A stretch of 8,330 bases of DNA, taken from contig CAJJOX010000091.1 in the NCBI GenBank assembly GCA_905193485.1, positions 1-8,330 on the forward strand. The letters run 5' to 3'. The DNA is from an uncultured Porphyromonadaceae bacterium (lineage in GTDB: Bacteria > Bacteroidota > Bacteroidia > Bacteroidales > Muribaculaceae). The notes under the pieces are model-generated. The model worked only from the letters and a program-made list of their open reading frames with translations. It was not told the DNA's origin and searched no databases. Below, piece after piece: positions 1 through 5,840 of this stretch (position 1 is the stretch's first letter; each line of letters opens with the position of its first letter). The position numbers were made by a program, and so were the translations under genes.

Positions 1-171
1 TTCCTCCCCCTCCGGACAGGTGTTCTTGTTCGCTGCGGCGATTCCGCCTTCGGCTGCTGATACCGTGACCGTATAGGTCGGCTGCGGTTCGTTTTCGCCG
101 CTCTCCGAGCAGGAGACGGCAAAGCCGGCGAGCAGTGCGATCGCCAGACTTTTGATAATTCCATGTTTCAT
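1..171 (-). CDS. Lipoprotein with possible InlB-type repeat, N-terminal part only
   Basis: This gene reads leftwards and leaves the window after 57 codons. The ATG at 171-169 is followed by a short basic start (MKHGIIK), a hydrophobic stretch and a lipobox ending FAVSC (Cys21), so the product is probably a lipoprotein anchored in the envelope. After the cysteine come an acidic, proline-containing linker (SESGENEPQP) and a segment beginning YTVTVSAAEGG, which resembles the first strands of the divergent InlB B-repeat domains found in Bacteroidota surface proteins. The repeat call rests on about 25 residues and is tentative. The start lies 12 bases after the stop of the hydrolase remnant, so the gene is probably the next member of the minus-strand operon. 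The DNA is GC-rich (38 of the first 60 bases), clearly richer than the EFR1-type gene upstream. The catalytic or binding part of the protein, if any, lies outside the window. Confidence 0.75.
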   Translation of the reverse strand, partial: MKHGIIKSLAIALLAGFAVSCSESGENEPQPTYTVTVSAAEGGIAAANKNTCPEGEE

Positions 172-183
172 ATTCGATTGATT

Positions 184-357
184 TTATAAGTTTTTAGAGA
201 AAAATTCCGTCAGTTTATTCACTGCCTGATTCACATACTCCGGCACGTGGTAGGTCTGGATATGCGTCGCACCGGGAATCAGGAACAGCTCCTTGTTCTG
301 CGTGCCGGTGGCACGGCTGTAACATTGTTCGGTCATGTAGAACGTGTCGGCGATGCT
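184..357 (-). pseudogene. Alpha/beta hydrolase C-terminal remnant
   Basis: Read on the minus strand in the frame starting at 357, this stretch gives 57 codons and a TAA stop at 186-184. The peptide begins SIADTFYMTEQCY, continues through ELFLIPGATHIQTY and ends KLTEFFSKNL. That is the usual ending of small alpha/beta hydrolases of the dienelactone hydrolase-like type: an Asp on a loop (here in ADTF), the catalytic His in PGATH, and a closing amphipathic helix. The nucleophile elbow (GxSxG) and everything before it are absent. There is an in-frame TGA directly before the first codon given here, and no start codon at a sensible place. The remnant is joined out of frame to the alcohol dehydrogenase fragment, so it would be translated only as a different, nonsense peptide. 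It is best read as what remains of a gene that once followed the dehydrogenase in the operon and lost its front part in a deletion. The family assignment rests on a short tail. Confidence 0.7.
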
Positions 358-913
358 TCATGGGCACGGTTTTCGTCAGATCGCTGTCCAACACGGCGAA
401 AGAGTGGAACGCACCGGAAAGCGGCTGTTTCAATTTTTTCTCCTCGTGGGTAATCACAGCTCCGTTGTTCTGCTCGGCACCCGTACCGGATGCCGTGACG
501 ACGGCTCCCATCGGGACGAAATCGGTCGGCAGCTGGTGATGTACATACCACATGTCCCAGACATCCTCGTCCGTCAGAGCTTGTGCCGATACAATCTTGC
601 AGCAGTCTATGACCGAGCCTCCGCCGACAGCCAGAATGAAGTCGATATTGTTTTCGCGGACGACCCGTGCCCCTTCCTGTACCTTGGCGTAAGTCGGATT
701 AGGCATGATGCCGCCGAAATCAGTCACTTGTTTGCCGCACTTCGAGAGCCACGACTGTATTTTGTCATACAGTCCCGTGCGTTTGATGGAACCTCCGCCG
801 TAGGCCAGCAGAACATTCGCTCCCGTCTTTCGAAGTTCGCTTTTTATCGCCTCTTCGGCGCATCCTTTACCGAAATACTGTCTGACGAGATAGTGATATT
901 CAAAATTATTCAT
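356..913 (-). pseudogene. Iron-type alcohol dehydrogenase, N-terminal fragment
   Basis: Residues 1-186 from the ATG at 913-911 match the NAD(P)-binding half of group III iron-containing alcohol dehydrogenases of the YqhD/BDH type. Visible landmarks are FGKG (residues 14-17), YGGGSIKRTG, DFGGIMPNP, the nucleotide-binding AVGGGSVIDCCK, MGAVVTASGTGAEQN and FAVLDSDLTKTVPMK. In intact relatives of about 380-390 residues the next segment carries the first metal ligands (Asp and His), with two more His later. Here the match stops just before them at about 356. Translation continues out of frame through 46 unrelated residues to a TAA at 217-215, giving a 232-residue product without any metal ligand, so alcohol dehydrogenase activity is not expected. 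A TTG six bases upstream could also start the frame, but the ATG fits the family start (NNFEYH). The gene begins 26 bases after the EFR1-type stop and was probably an operon member. A sequencing error alone would not explain the loss of some 200 residues. Confidence 0.85.
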
Positions 914-939
914 ATTCAAATATTTCAGTCTTCTTGAAT

Positions 940-1863
940 CTACTGTTGATTTGCACGTACAATTTCGTTTATTGAAATTTCAGGGTGACGATAGCGTGCT
1001 TCGGGATTACGTTCGCCCGGAAATCCCTCCATCCGTGATTTAAGTGATAGAGCCTTCTGCGTGCAGTTGTGAACACAAGCCAGACAAAATTCGCATGATC
1101 CATCAGCAATTACACCTTCACTCGAAAGCTTTAGATTTCCATGAGGACATACTTGTGTGCATATTCCACAACTAATACATTTATCATGATTTACATCAAT
1201 GAGCTGTTGCGCAGTCATTGGAAAATGACTTTCACGAAGACGCTCAAGCCCCTCTTCACTGAACCTACCCAAATCACCCTTCTCTATATACTCTTCATGT
1301 GCAGCGACTTCTTGGATAATTGTAGCAAGATTTTCATCCGTATGCTTGTCGATTGTGATCTGTTCGTTCATATCGAAAACAGGCAGGTAGTTGTCCACCA
1401 TCATCAACGACTTGATGTATTGCTGGTGTAATCCCTGTTCATTTGCAAACTTGTCCCACCATTCGCATACATTAGCTGCAAAGTTCCCATAAGTTATCAC
1501 TGAAAATATATATGGTGCTCTAAATACTGCTTTGGAAATGAATTCTCTCACTATAAGAGGTGCTGACGCGGCATAATCCGGGAATACAAAGCCTATTTCA
1601 TCTGCCTCATAAACCAAATCATTTTTCTTTAACTCTTGCGGTATGCTGAGTATCTCATCAGAAAGCATTTTTGCGACAAACAGAGAATTGCCAGTTGCAG
1701 TAAAGAAGAAGATGATACGGCGTGCTTTCTTATTTGAACACGATGTAAGGGCGGATACACCTGTCAATTCTAAGGATAGTAATGCAGCGAAAGCTCCCAT
1801 ACGTTTAAGTGCTTCGCGGCGTGTCATCGGGGTCTTCATATTTTCATTTATGTTGGGAAACAT
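940..1863 (-). CDS. EFR1-type flavodoxin/ferredoxin with Tat lipoprotein signal
   Basis: This is a two-part electron-transfer protein of 307 residues. The N-terminal flavodoxin-like domain (about 48-160) has the FMN phosphate loop TATGNSLFVAK. The C-terminal ferredoxin domain has two full [4Fe-4S] motifs: Cys229, 232, 235, 239 followed by Pro, and Cys257, 260, 263, 267. The ending EARYRHPEISINEI is typical of the EFR1 family. Before the flavodoxin lies a signal with a twin-arginine motif (TRREALK, residues 14-20), a hydrophobic segment and a lipobox-like LTSC (Cys42). This predicts Tat export and lipid anchoring, which suits a protein that must fold around FMN and iron-sulfur clusters before export. 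Internal ATGs at codons 9 and 13 are possible starts and keep the twin arginines. The first ATG was chosen because AGGAAG lies 12 bases upstream. The DNA is AT-richer than its neighbours (19 of 60 G+C at 1141-1200). The gene follows the RibD-type gene by 75 bases. Electron partners are unknown. Confidence 0.85.
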   Translation of the reverse strand: MFPNINENMKTPMTRREALKRMGAFAALLSLELTGVSALTSCSNKKARRIIFFFTATGNSLFVAKMLSDEILSIPQELKKNDLVYEADEIGFVFPDYAASAPLIVREFISKAVFRAPYIFSVITYGNFAANVCEWWDKFANEQGLHQQYIKSLMMVDNYLPVFDMNEQITIDKHTDENLATIIQEVAAHEEYIEKGDLGRFSEEGLERLRESHFPMTAQQLIDVNHDKCISCGICTQVCPHGNLKLSSEGVIADGSCEFCLACVHNCTQKALSLKSRMEGFPGERNPEARYRHPEISINEIVRANQQ

Positions 1864-1888
1864 TTATTTATTTTCTTCCTGAATATCG

Positions 1889-1907
1889 AAACCTACAGAT
1901 GAGGTTT
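1889..1907 (-). other. Small inverted repeat between RibD-type and EFR1-type genes
   Basis: AAACCT (1889-1894) and AGGTTT (1902-1907) form a perfect 6-bp stem with a 7-base loop in the 75-base gap between two minus-strand genes. No run of T follows on the minus strand, so it is a poor intrinsic terminator. It could be an RNA processing or stabilising hairpin, or chance. Confidence 0.25.
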
Positions 1908-1938
1908 TAGAAACATCGTATAGATCTTTAATCTCATT

Positions 1939-2646
1939 TTACAATCTATGGAACTTGTATCTAAGCCACATAATGCCGTGATTCCTTGTTTCTGAAGATA
2001 GAAGTTCCAATGCCTGACCATCGGCAGGTCGCTCATCATCAGCACCGAGATATTCAAAGATTGATGGAGATGTAGTCAGACCGTCAATCCCCGGATAAAT
2101 CACCAAACTTAGCTCGTCAAGCAAACCTGCTGCAAGCATAGCACCGTCAATTATCCCACCCCCTTGCAAAGAAATGGAACGAACCCCGAACTGCTCTGCA
2201 AGTATTTCAATAGCTTTACAGAGTTCTTTCACATCTTCAAGCACAATATATCCAATGCCTTTCTCTCGGAGCATCTCGATATAGTCCGTTGTCGCATTTG
2301 TACCAAGAACCACAATAATGTTGTCTCCACGTAACTTATCAGACGTGTAGAAAATATCTGCATCAGGGTCAATGGTGATAAATAATCTTTGAGAAAGCGA
2401 AGAAGGAATAAATACCAGACCCGGTAAAACAGTCTGTTCACTTTTGGGCATAAACTTATATGGAAAAGACTCTCTTGTTGTGGCTTTGCCAAACATCCAA
2501 GCGTCCGTCTCCAGTAAACGACCAATCTCGGCATATTCCTTGAACAACTCACCGGCAGGTGTCCCGTCAAACGGAAGCGTCCACCGCCCCGGTAGAAGCC
2601 GACCGTCAACCGAACTCATTATATGGCATATTACTTTGGGTCTCAT
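1939..2646 (-). CDS. RibD C-terminal domain reductase (DHFR-like fold)
   Basis: The 235-residue product belongs to the RibD_C / dihydrofolate-reductase-like superfamily of NADPH-dependent reductases. Visible features are an N-terminal strand leading into MSSVDGRLLPGRW (residues 10-22), where family members contact NADPH and substrate; a WMFGKATTRESF segment; and the family's signature SLQGGGIIDGAMLAAGLLDE followed by LVIYPGIDG. It has no deaminase domain, so it is not the bifunctional riboflavin enzyme RibD. Stand-alone members like this are usually annotated only as dihydrofolate reductase family proteins, and their substrates are mostly unknown. There is no signal peptide, so it should be cytosolic. 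The start ATG at 2646 lies 3 bases after the stop of the aldo/keto reductase gene, showing tight operon coupling. Length and ending (WLRYKF then three residues) look complete. After its stop the same frame stays open for 24 codons, which I do not read as coding. Confidence 0.85.
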   Translation of the reverse strand: MRPKVICHIMSSVDGRLLPGRWTLPFDGTPAGELFKEYAEIGRLLETDAWMFGKATTRESFPYKFMPKSEQTVLPGLVFIPSSLSQRLFITIDPDADIFYTSDKLRGDNIIVVLGTNATTDYIEMLREKGIGYIVLEDVKELCKAIEILAEQFGVRSISLQGGGIIDGAMLAAGLLDELSLVIYPGIDGLTTSPSIFEYLGADDERPADGQALELLSSETRNHGIMWLRYKFHRL

Positions 2647-2649
2647 TTT

Positions 2650-3666
2650 TCAGATTGCTTTTTGAGATTTTACAATTTTTGAGCCGCCGAACACTTCGCT
2701 CATTGGTATTGTGTCGAGGGTACGGTCAATCCGGGCGATTTCCTCTTGGCTCAGTTTCACATCAGGTGCTCCGGCATTCTCTTTCAGACGGCACAGGTGC
2801 CGTGTGCCAGGGATAGGAACAATCCACGGTTTCTTGCACAGCATCCATGCCAGTGATATCTGCGAGGGTGTGGCATGATGTTCGTCGGCAAGGCGGGTGA
2901 TATAATCCATCAGCTCACGGTTCTTTTCAAAGCTCTCCTTTTTGAACTGCGGCATTGCGGCCCGATAGTCGGAGTGCGGGTCAAAAGTTGAGGTGACGTC
3001 ATAGTTTGCGGTAAGCAGGCCGTTGGCGAGCGGAGAAAACGCCACAAAGCCGATGCCAAGTTCTTCCAGCACAGGGAACAGAGCCTCATGCCACCGTGCC
3101 ATCATCGAATAGCGGTTCTGCACGGCAGTGACACGGCATACGGCATGGGCACGGCGCAGATATTCCTCGTCGGCCTCCGAGATGCCCCAGTGGAGAATCT
3201 TACCTTCTTTCATAAGGTCAAGCATCACACCGGCCACTGTTTCCGGCTCTACATCCGGGTCAATACGGTGCTGGTAATAGAGGTCGATATGGTCGGTGCG
3301 AAGACGTCGCAAAGAGCCTTCAAGAGCCTTGCGTATCGCCCCCGGACTCGAATCCGGTATAAGCGGATGCGGGCCGTCGCCACCGGGATTCTCGAATTCA
3401 AGACCGAATTTTGTTGCAATAACAATTCTGTCACGATAAGGCTGCAAGGCTTCTCCGAGCAGTTCCTCGTTGGCGTGCGGATCATCGACAGTGCCGTAGA
3501 TCTCGGCAGTGTCAAAGAATGTATAACCCATATCGACCGCATCATCAAGCAGCCGGATCATATCCCGTTTTTTTGCCGGAGTGCCGTATCCGTGACTCAT
3601 GCCCATGCAGCCAAGTCCGACGGCAGATACTCTCAGACCACTCAGGCCTAATGTTCTATATTCCAT
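2650..3666 (-). CDS. Aldo/keto reductase, cytosolic type
   Basis: The 338-residue product is an NAD(P)H-dependent aldo/keto reductase that would reduce an aldehyde or ketone. The TIM-barrel family landmarks are all present: start MEYRTLGLSGLRVS, GLGCMGMS, and the catalytic tetrad Asp52 and Tyr57 (FDTAEIYG), Lys86 (ATKFG) and His133 (YYQHRID). Later landmarks are GISEAD, the PLANGLLT loop, and the C-terminal cofactor-binding region PIPGTRHLCRLKEN. Length and the Tas/YajO-like layout fit the AKR groups related to potassium-channel beta subunits rather than the 2,5-diketogluconate reductase group of the gene at 6567. It has no signal peptide. The ATG lies one base after the stop of the flavodoxin gene, and the RibD-type gene begins 3 bases after its stop, so the three are almost certainly co-transcribed. 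Substrate cannot be read from the sequence. The coding DNA is moderately GC-rich (34 of 60 at 3001-3060). Confidence 0.92.
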   Translation of the reverse strand: MEYRTLGLSGLRVSAVGLGCMGMSHGYGTPAKKRDMIRLLDDAVDMGYTFFDTAEIYGTVDDPHANEELLGEALQPYRDRIVIATKFGLEFENPGGDGPHPLIPDSSPGAIRKALEGSLRRLRTDHIDLYYQHRIDPDVEPETVAGVMLDLMKEGKILHWGISEADEEYLRRAHAVCRVTAVQNRYSMMARWHEALFPVLEELGIGFVAFSPLANGLLTANYDVTSTFDPHSDYRAAMPQFKKESFEKNRELMDYITRLADEHHATPSQISLAWMLCKKPWIVPIPGTRHLCRLKENAGAPDVKLSQEEIARIDRTLDTIPMSEVFGGSKIVKSQKAI

Positions 3667-3667
3667 T

Positions 3668-4264
3668 TTATTCCTTGACTACATTTATATTTTTAAGCCA
3701 TGTCGCGATATTGGAACTGTTGACACTTCCGCTTGTGAGGCCAAGCCCCGCAAGATGAGTTGATTCAGGGGTAAGGTCGACAATCTTCCGTAAAGTCTCA
3801 TCGCGATATGTAGAAGCGTATGTGCAGAAGGGCACAACAATCTTGTCTTTCAGATCGTAGCTCTCTGTAAAGGTGCTTATAATCATAGGAGCAGTGTGCC
3901 ACCATACAGGGCAACCGATAAACACTATGTCGTAGGATTCCATATCCTCTACCGTATTCTTTATAGCCGGTCGAGCGTCTGTATCACGTTCCTCCAAAGC
4001 TACTTCGGTACATGGTGTGTATTCGGTAGGATATGGCACAACAGGTTCTATTTCAAAGAGTGTTCCGCCGGTCTGTTCCGCAATCTGCTGTGCCATTCGG
4101 CGGGTAGTTCCACCCCAACTGAAGTATGCTACAAGAATTTTACTGTTTTCCGGCACCTCGGTATTGTCGCCACCGGGGATTTCCGGTTCCGGCTCATCGT
4201 TTCCGCAGGCAATCAGCGATATAGACACAATCGCAGAAATGAAAAATGAAAATATTTTCTTCAT
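3668..4264 (-). CDS. Flavodoxin lipoprotein
   Basis: The 198-residue product has an N-terminal lipoprotein signal (MKKIFSFFIS, lipobox SLIAC, Cys20), an acidic and proline-rich linker to about residue 40, then a complete flavodoxin-type domain. The FMN phosphate-binding loop is AYFSWGGTTRRMAQQ, a variant of the usual T/SxTGNT loop. Other landmarks are EPVVPYPTEYTPC, FIGCPVWWHTAPM (the loop facing the flavin) and VVPFCTYASTYRDET. It is likely held in the cell envelope and bound to FMN, acting as an electron carrier or as a flavin-dependent reductase. The domain is about 70% identical by eye to that encoded at 5841-6551, so the two are paralogues on opposite sides of the regulator. This is the first gene of the minus-strand operon, with a -7 box at 4298-4291, and the next gene starts one base after its stop. 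Its electron donor outside the cytoplasm is not evident. Confidence 0.9.
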   Translation of the reverse strand: MKKIFSFFISAIVSISLIACGNDEPEPEIPGGDNTEVPENSKILVAYFSWGGTTRRMAQQIAEQTGGTLFEIEPVVPYPTEYTPCTEVALEERDTDARPAIKNTVEDMESYDIVFIGCPVWWHTAPMIISTFTESYDLKDKIVVPFCTYASTYRDETLRKIVDLTPESTHLAGLGLTSGSVNSSNIATWLKNINVVKE

Positions 4265-4267
4265 TGT

Positions 4268-4306
4268 AATTATGTTTAATTGTTCTGATGCAAAATTATG
4301 TCTAAT
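4268..4306. repeat. 13-bp direct repeat pair in the divergent promoter region
   Basis: AATTATGTTTAAT (4268-4280) and AATTATGTCTAAT (4294-4306) match at 12 of 13 bases and start exactly 26 bases apart. The second copy overlaps the -7 box of the flavodoxin gene; the first lies in its short leader. Directly repeated half-sites are typical of AraC-family binding, but the sequence is AT-rich and binding is unproven. Confidence 0.4.
4291..4298 (-). promoter_or_regulatory. -7 box upstream of the flavodoxin lipoprotein gene
   Basis: On the minus strand this reads TAATTTTG, an exact fit to the Bacteroidota -7 consensus TAnnTTTG. It lies 26 bases before the ATG at 4264. No TTTG-like -33 box is visible about 20 bases further upstream, which suggests dependence on an activator, plausibly the divergent AraC-type protein. 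Confidence 0.6.
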
Positions 4307-4382
4307 CTCACTTCCGACTATTACCCTAAATTCGGTGCGTTATGCTAAAATCCCCGAAAATGACTGATGTCTTTATCTGATT

Positions 4383-4415
4383 TTTGAGATGGATACGTTG
4401 TGAGCCGTAATTTTG
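4383..4415 (+). promoter_or_regulatory. Promoter of the AraC-type regulator gene
   Basis: TTTG at 4383-4386 (within TTTTTG) and TAATTTTG at 4408-4415 are separated by 21 bases, a good match to the Bacteroidota sigma factor consensus TTTG-N19 to 21-TAnnTTTG. Transcription would start near 4420-4425, leaving a leader of about 50 bases. A second TAATTTTG at 4463-4470 is only 3 bases before the ATG and lacks a -33 box; if used, it would give a leaderless message. Confidence 0.55.
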
Positions 4416-4473
4416 TATGTTGACACCGAAATAATTACAATGGGAATATGAGCAATTTTCAGTAATTTTGCGT

Positions 4474-5280
4474 ATGGAAAAGTTGAATGATGTAATAATC
4501 TCCGACTCCATTGACGGTATCGGCAAGGACCGTTATAAGGATTATCTCTCCCATGCTTTATGCACTGGAGGCAAATCCACATTCAGCTTCAACGGTCAGA
4601 CCTTCGAGTTCAATGAGGGAGATTTGATGATTGTAAGAAAAGGGAAATTACTCGATGATGTAAAGTTGTCGGATGATTTCACCGTTAAGAATCTATATGT
4701 GACGGCACCCTTTATTGAACTGTGTACCCCTCAGTCCAATTATGGGATGAAGGGGCAGTTGGCATTGTTTCTTAATCCGGTTATGCACCTTACCGATGAA
4801 CAGCGTTTTGTATGCGAGCGAGATTTCCGTTGGATTGATTACCGTCTGAATCAGACATCACACAATTTTTATCGCGAGCTGCTTATCAACGCCGTGCAGT
4901 CTGCAATACTCGATTTTTTTGACTTCCATTCAACCCTCAGCGGAGAAGATTCCATATCCACACAGAATGCCTCGATCATGAGCCGTTTTCTGAATATGCT
5001 GGAAAGCGGGGATTACCGTCACAACCGCGAGGTGACATATTATGCCGATGCCCTGTGTGTTACCCCGAAATATCTGTCGGAGGTGTCAAAAAAGGTAAGC
5101 GGTTATCCGGCAAACTATTGGATAAACCGCTATACGTCGCTTGAAATAGCCCGGCTTCTGCGAGACAAGAGTCTGACTTTCGTCCAGATCTCGGATATGT
5201 TCCGATTTTCATCACCGGCGTATTTCAGCCGCTATGTGCAGCGTACTCTCGGTCTGAACCCTACTCAATACAGGGAATAG
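4474..5280 (+). CDS. AraC-family transcriptional regulator
   Basis: The 268-residue product has a cupin-like N-terminal sensing region and a C-terminal AraC DNA-binding domain (about residues 186-268) with two helix-turn-helix units. The first includes VTYYADALCVTPKYLSEVSK; the second includes LTFVQISDMFRFSSPAYFSRY; and the ending TLGLNPTQYRE is the usual AraC closing motif. The ATG at 4474 is preferred over an upstream TTG at 4468, which forms the end of a TAATTTTG promoter-like box. Being divergent from the left arm and directly upstream of the right arm, it is the obvious local regulator and probably an activator, because the -7 boxes of both arms lack a recognisable -33 box. The effector bound by the N-terminal region is unknown; its segment FNGQTFEFNEGDLMIVRKG has the shape of the cupin strands in related regulators. 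It has no signal peptide and should be cytosolic. Confidence 0.93.
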   Translation: MEKLNDVIISDSIDGIGKDRYKDYLSHALCTGGKSTFSFNGQTFEFNEGDLMIVRKGKLLDDVKLSDDFTVKNLYVTAPFIELCTPQSNYGMKGQLALFLNPVMHLTDEQRFVCERDFRWIDYRLNQTSHNFYRELLINAVQSAILDFFDFHSTLSGEDSISTQNASIMSRFLNMLESGDYRHNREVTYYADALCVTPKYLSEVSKKVSGYPANYWINRYTSLEIARLLRDKSLTFVQISDMFRFSSPAYFSRYVQRTLGLNPTQYRE

Positions 5281-5297
5281 CGTTTTCAGTAAAAACG
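5281..5297 (+). terminator. Weak hairpin directly after the regulator gene
   Basis: CGTTTT (5281-5286) and AAAACG (5292-5297) form a perfect 6-bp stem with a 5-base loop starting at the base after the stop codon. The stem is short and AT-rich and is followed by GGTTGTTCC rather than a clean T run, so it is at most a weak terminator. Confidence 0.25.
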
Positions 5298-5331
5298 GTT
5301 GTTCCCTCCGAAAATATCATAACAACCCATT

Positions 5332-5375
5332 TTCATCGTGTCTGTAACTTTGCAAAAAATTACAGACACGATGAA
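5332..5375. repeat. 16-bp perfect palindrome over promoter and start codon
   Basis: TTCATCGTGTCTGTAA (5332-5347) is the exact reverse complement of TTACAGACACGATGAA (5360-5375), with a 12-base spacer CTTTGCAAAAAA. The left arm ends inside the -7 box TAACTTTG, and the right arm includes the ATG (5371-5373) of the NTF2-like gene. It could be an operator for a dimeric regulator. In RNA read through from the regulator gene it could form a hairpin hiding the start codon. The spacer is far too short for an invertible promoter segment. Confidence 0.85.
5345..5352 (+). promoter_or_regulatory. -7 box of the right-arm operon
   Basis: TAACTTTG fits the Bacteroidota -7 consensus TAnnTTTG exactly. It ends 18 bases before the ATG at 5371, so transcription would begin about 11-14 bases before the start codon with no room for a usual ribosome binding site. 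No TTTG is seen at the expected -33 position near 5320, which suggests regulated use. It sits inside the palindrome at 5332-5375. Confidence 0.55.
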
Positions 5376-5820
5376 TCGTTTTATATTGACAGTTATCACA
5401 TTGTTATTAAGTGCAGTCTCATTGACCGCACAAAACAACCCCTGTTTTTCTTCTGAAGAACAAGCGATAATAGATTTGTCAAATGACAAATGGCTATGGA
5501 TGTCAGATAGGGATATCGATAAACTCAAAGACCTTTTCCATGATTCCGCCCAGTTTGTACACATGGGTGGATATTGGGACAAGGAAGCCGAGTTGAATAC
5601 AATCAAGAATGGAGGCATCTGGTACAAGAAAGCCGAGATACATAAGCAGGAAGTTAGATTTGCCGGTCCGACGGCAACAGTTTACAGCACAATACATCTT
5701 AATTCTGTTGTAGGCGGCCATGAAGTCCGGTTCCCTTTTTACGTGACTGAAACGTATCTTATGGATAACGGGCAATGGAAGCTCATATCACTCGTATTTA
5801 CCAAAACATTAGGCGAATAA
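5371..5820 (+). CDS. Exported NTF2-like (SnoaL/DUF4440-type) protein
   Basis: The 149-residue product starts with a Sec signal peptide (MNRFILTVIT, hydrophobic to about residue 18, probable cleavage after LTA at residue 20) followed by a single small domain. EQAIIDLSNDKWLWMSDRDIDKLKDLFHDSAQFVHMGG is the typical helical opening of DUF4440/SnoaL-like proteins: a helix, then 'x-D-x-x-x-L-x-x-L-F-x-x-x-A-x-F-x-H'. Strand segments such as TATVYSTIHL and a closing WKLISLVFTKTL complete the cone-shaped fold. Such domains bind small ligands or act as isomerases and hydrolases; nothing here fixes the substrate. The ATG at 5371 is chosen over an in-frame GTG at 5338 because the latter would put the -7 box inside the gene and bury the signal peptide. 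It is the first gene of the right arm, 20 bases before the flavodoxin gene. Confidence 0.8.
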   Translation: MNRFILTVITLLLSAVSLTAQNNPCFSSEEQAIIDLSNDKWLWMSDRDIDKLKDLFHDSAQFVHMGGYWDKEAELNTIKNGGIWYKKAEIHKQEVRFAGPTATVYSTIHLNSVVGGHEVRFPFYVTETYLMDNGQWKLISLVFTKTLGE

Positions 5821-5840
5821 ACAAATCAATCAAGAATAAT

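Noticed and set aside
344..937. Long plus-strand open frame of 197 codons
   Set aside because: It lies opposite the alcohol dehydrogenase fragment, whose protein matches a known family. The plus-strand translation shows no domain, no promoter and no signal.
1867..1938. Reading frame of the RibD-type gene stays open for 24 codons after its stop (NEIKDLYDVSKTSS and on)
   Set aside because: No start codon, no recognised family and short length; the RibD-type protein already ends at the usual place. Probably chance, at most a small relic.
3088..3651. Plus-strand open frame of 187 codons
   Set aside because: It is opposite the aldo/keto reductase, which has a complete catalytic tetrad; the plus-strand product has no recognisable features.
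5338..5370. Upstream GTG start giving an 11-residue longer NTF2-like protein
   Set aside because: It would place the TAACTTTG promoter box inside the gene and put extra polar residues before a well-formed signal peptide.
5332..5375. Palindrome as the boundary of an invertible promoter
   Set aside because: The arms are only 12 bases apart, much too close for a recombinase-driven inversion, and no recombinase gene is in the window.
5775..5840. Upstream start giving a 258-residue flavodoxin overlapping the NTF2-like gene
   Set aside because: The extra 22 residues precede a clear signal peptide starting at the ATG at 5841, and the 20-base gap is normal for the operon.
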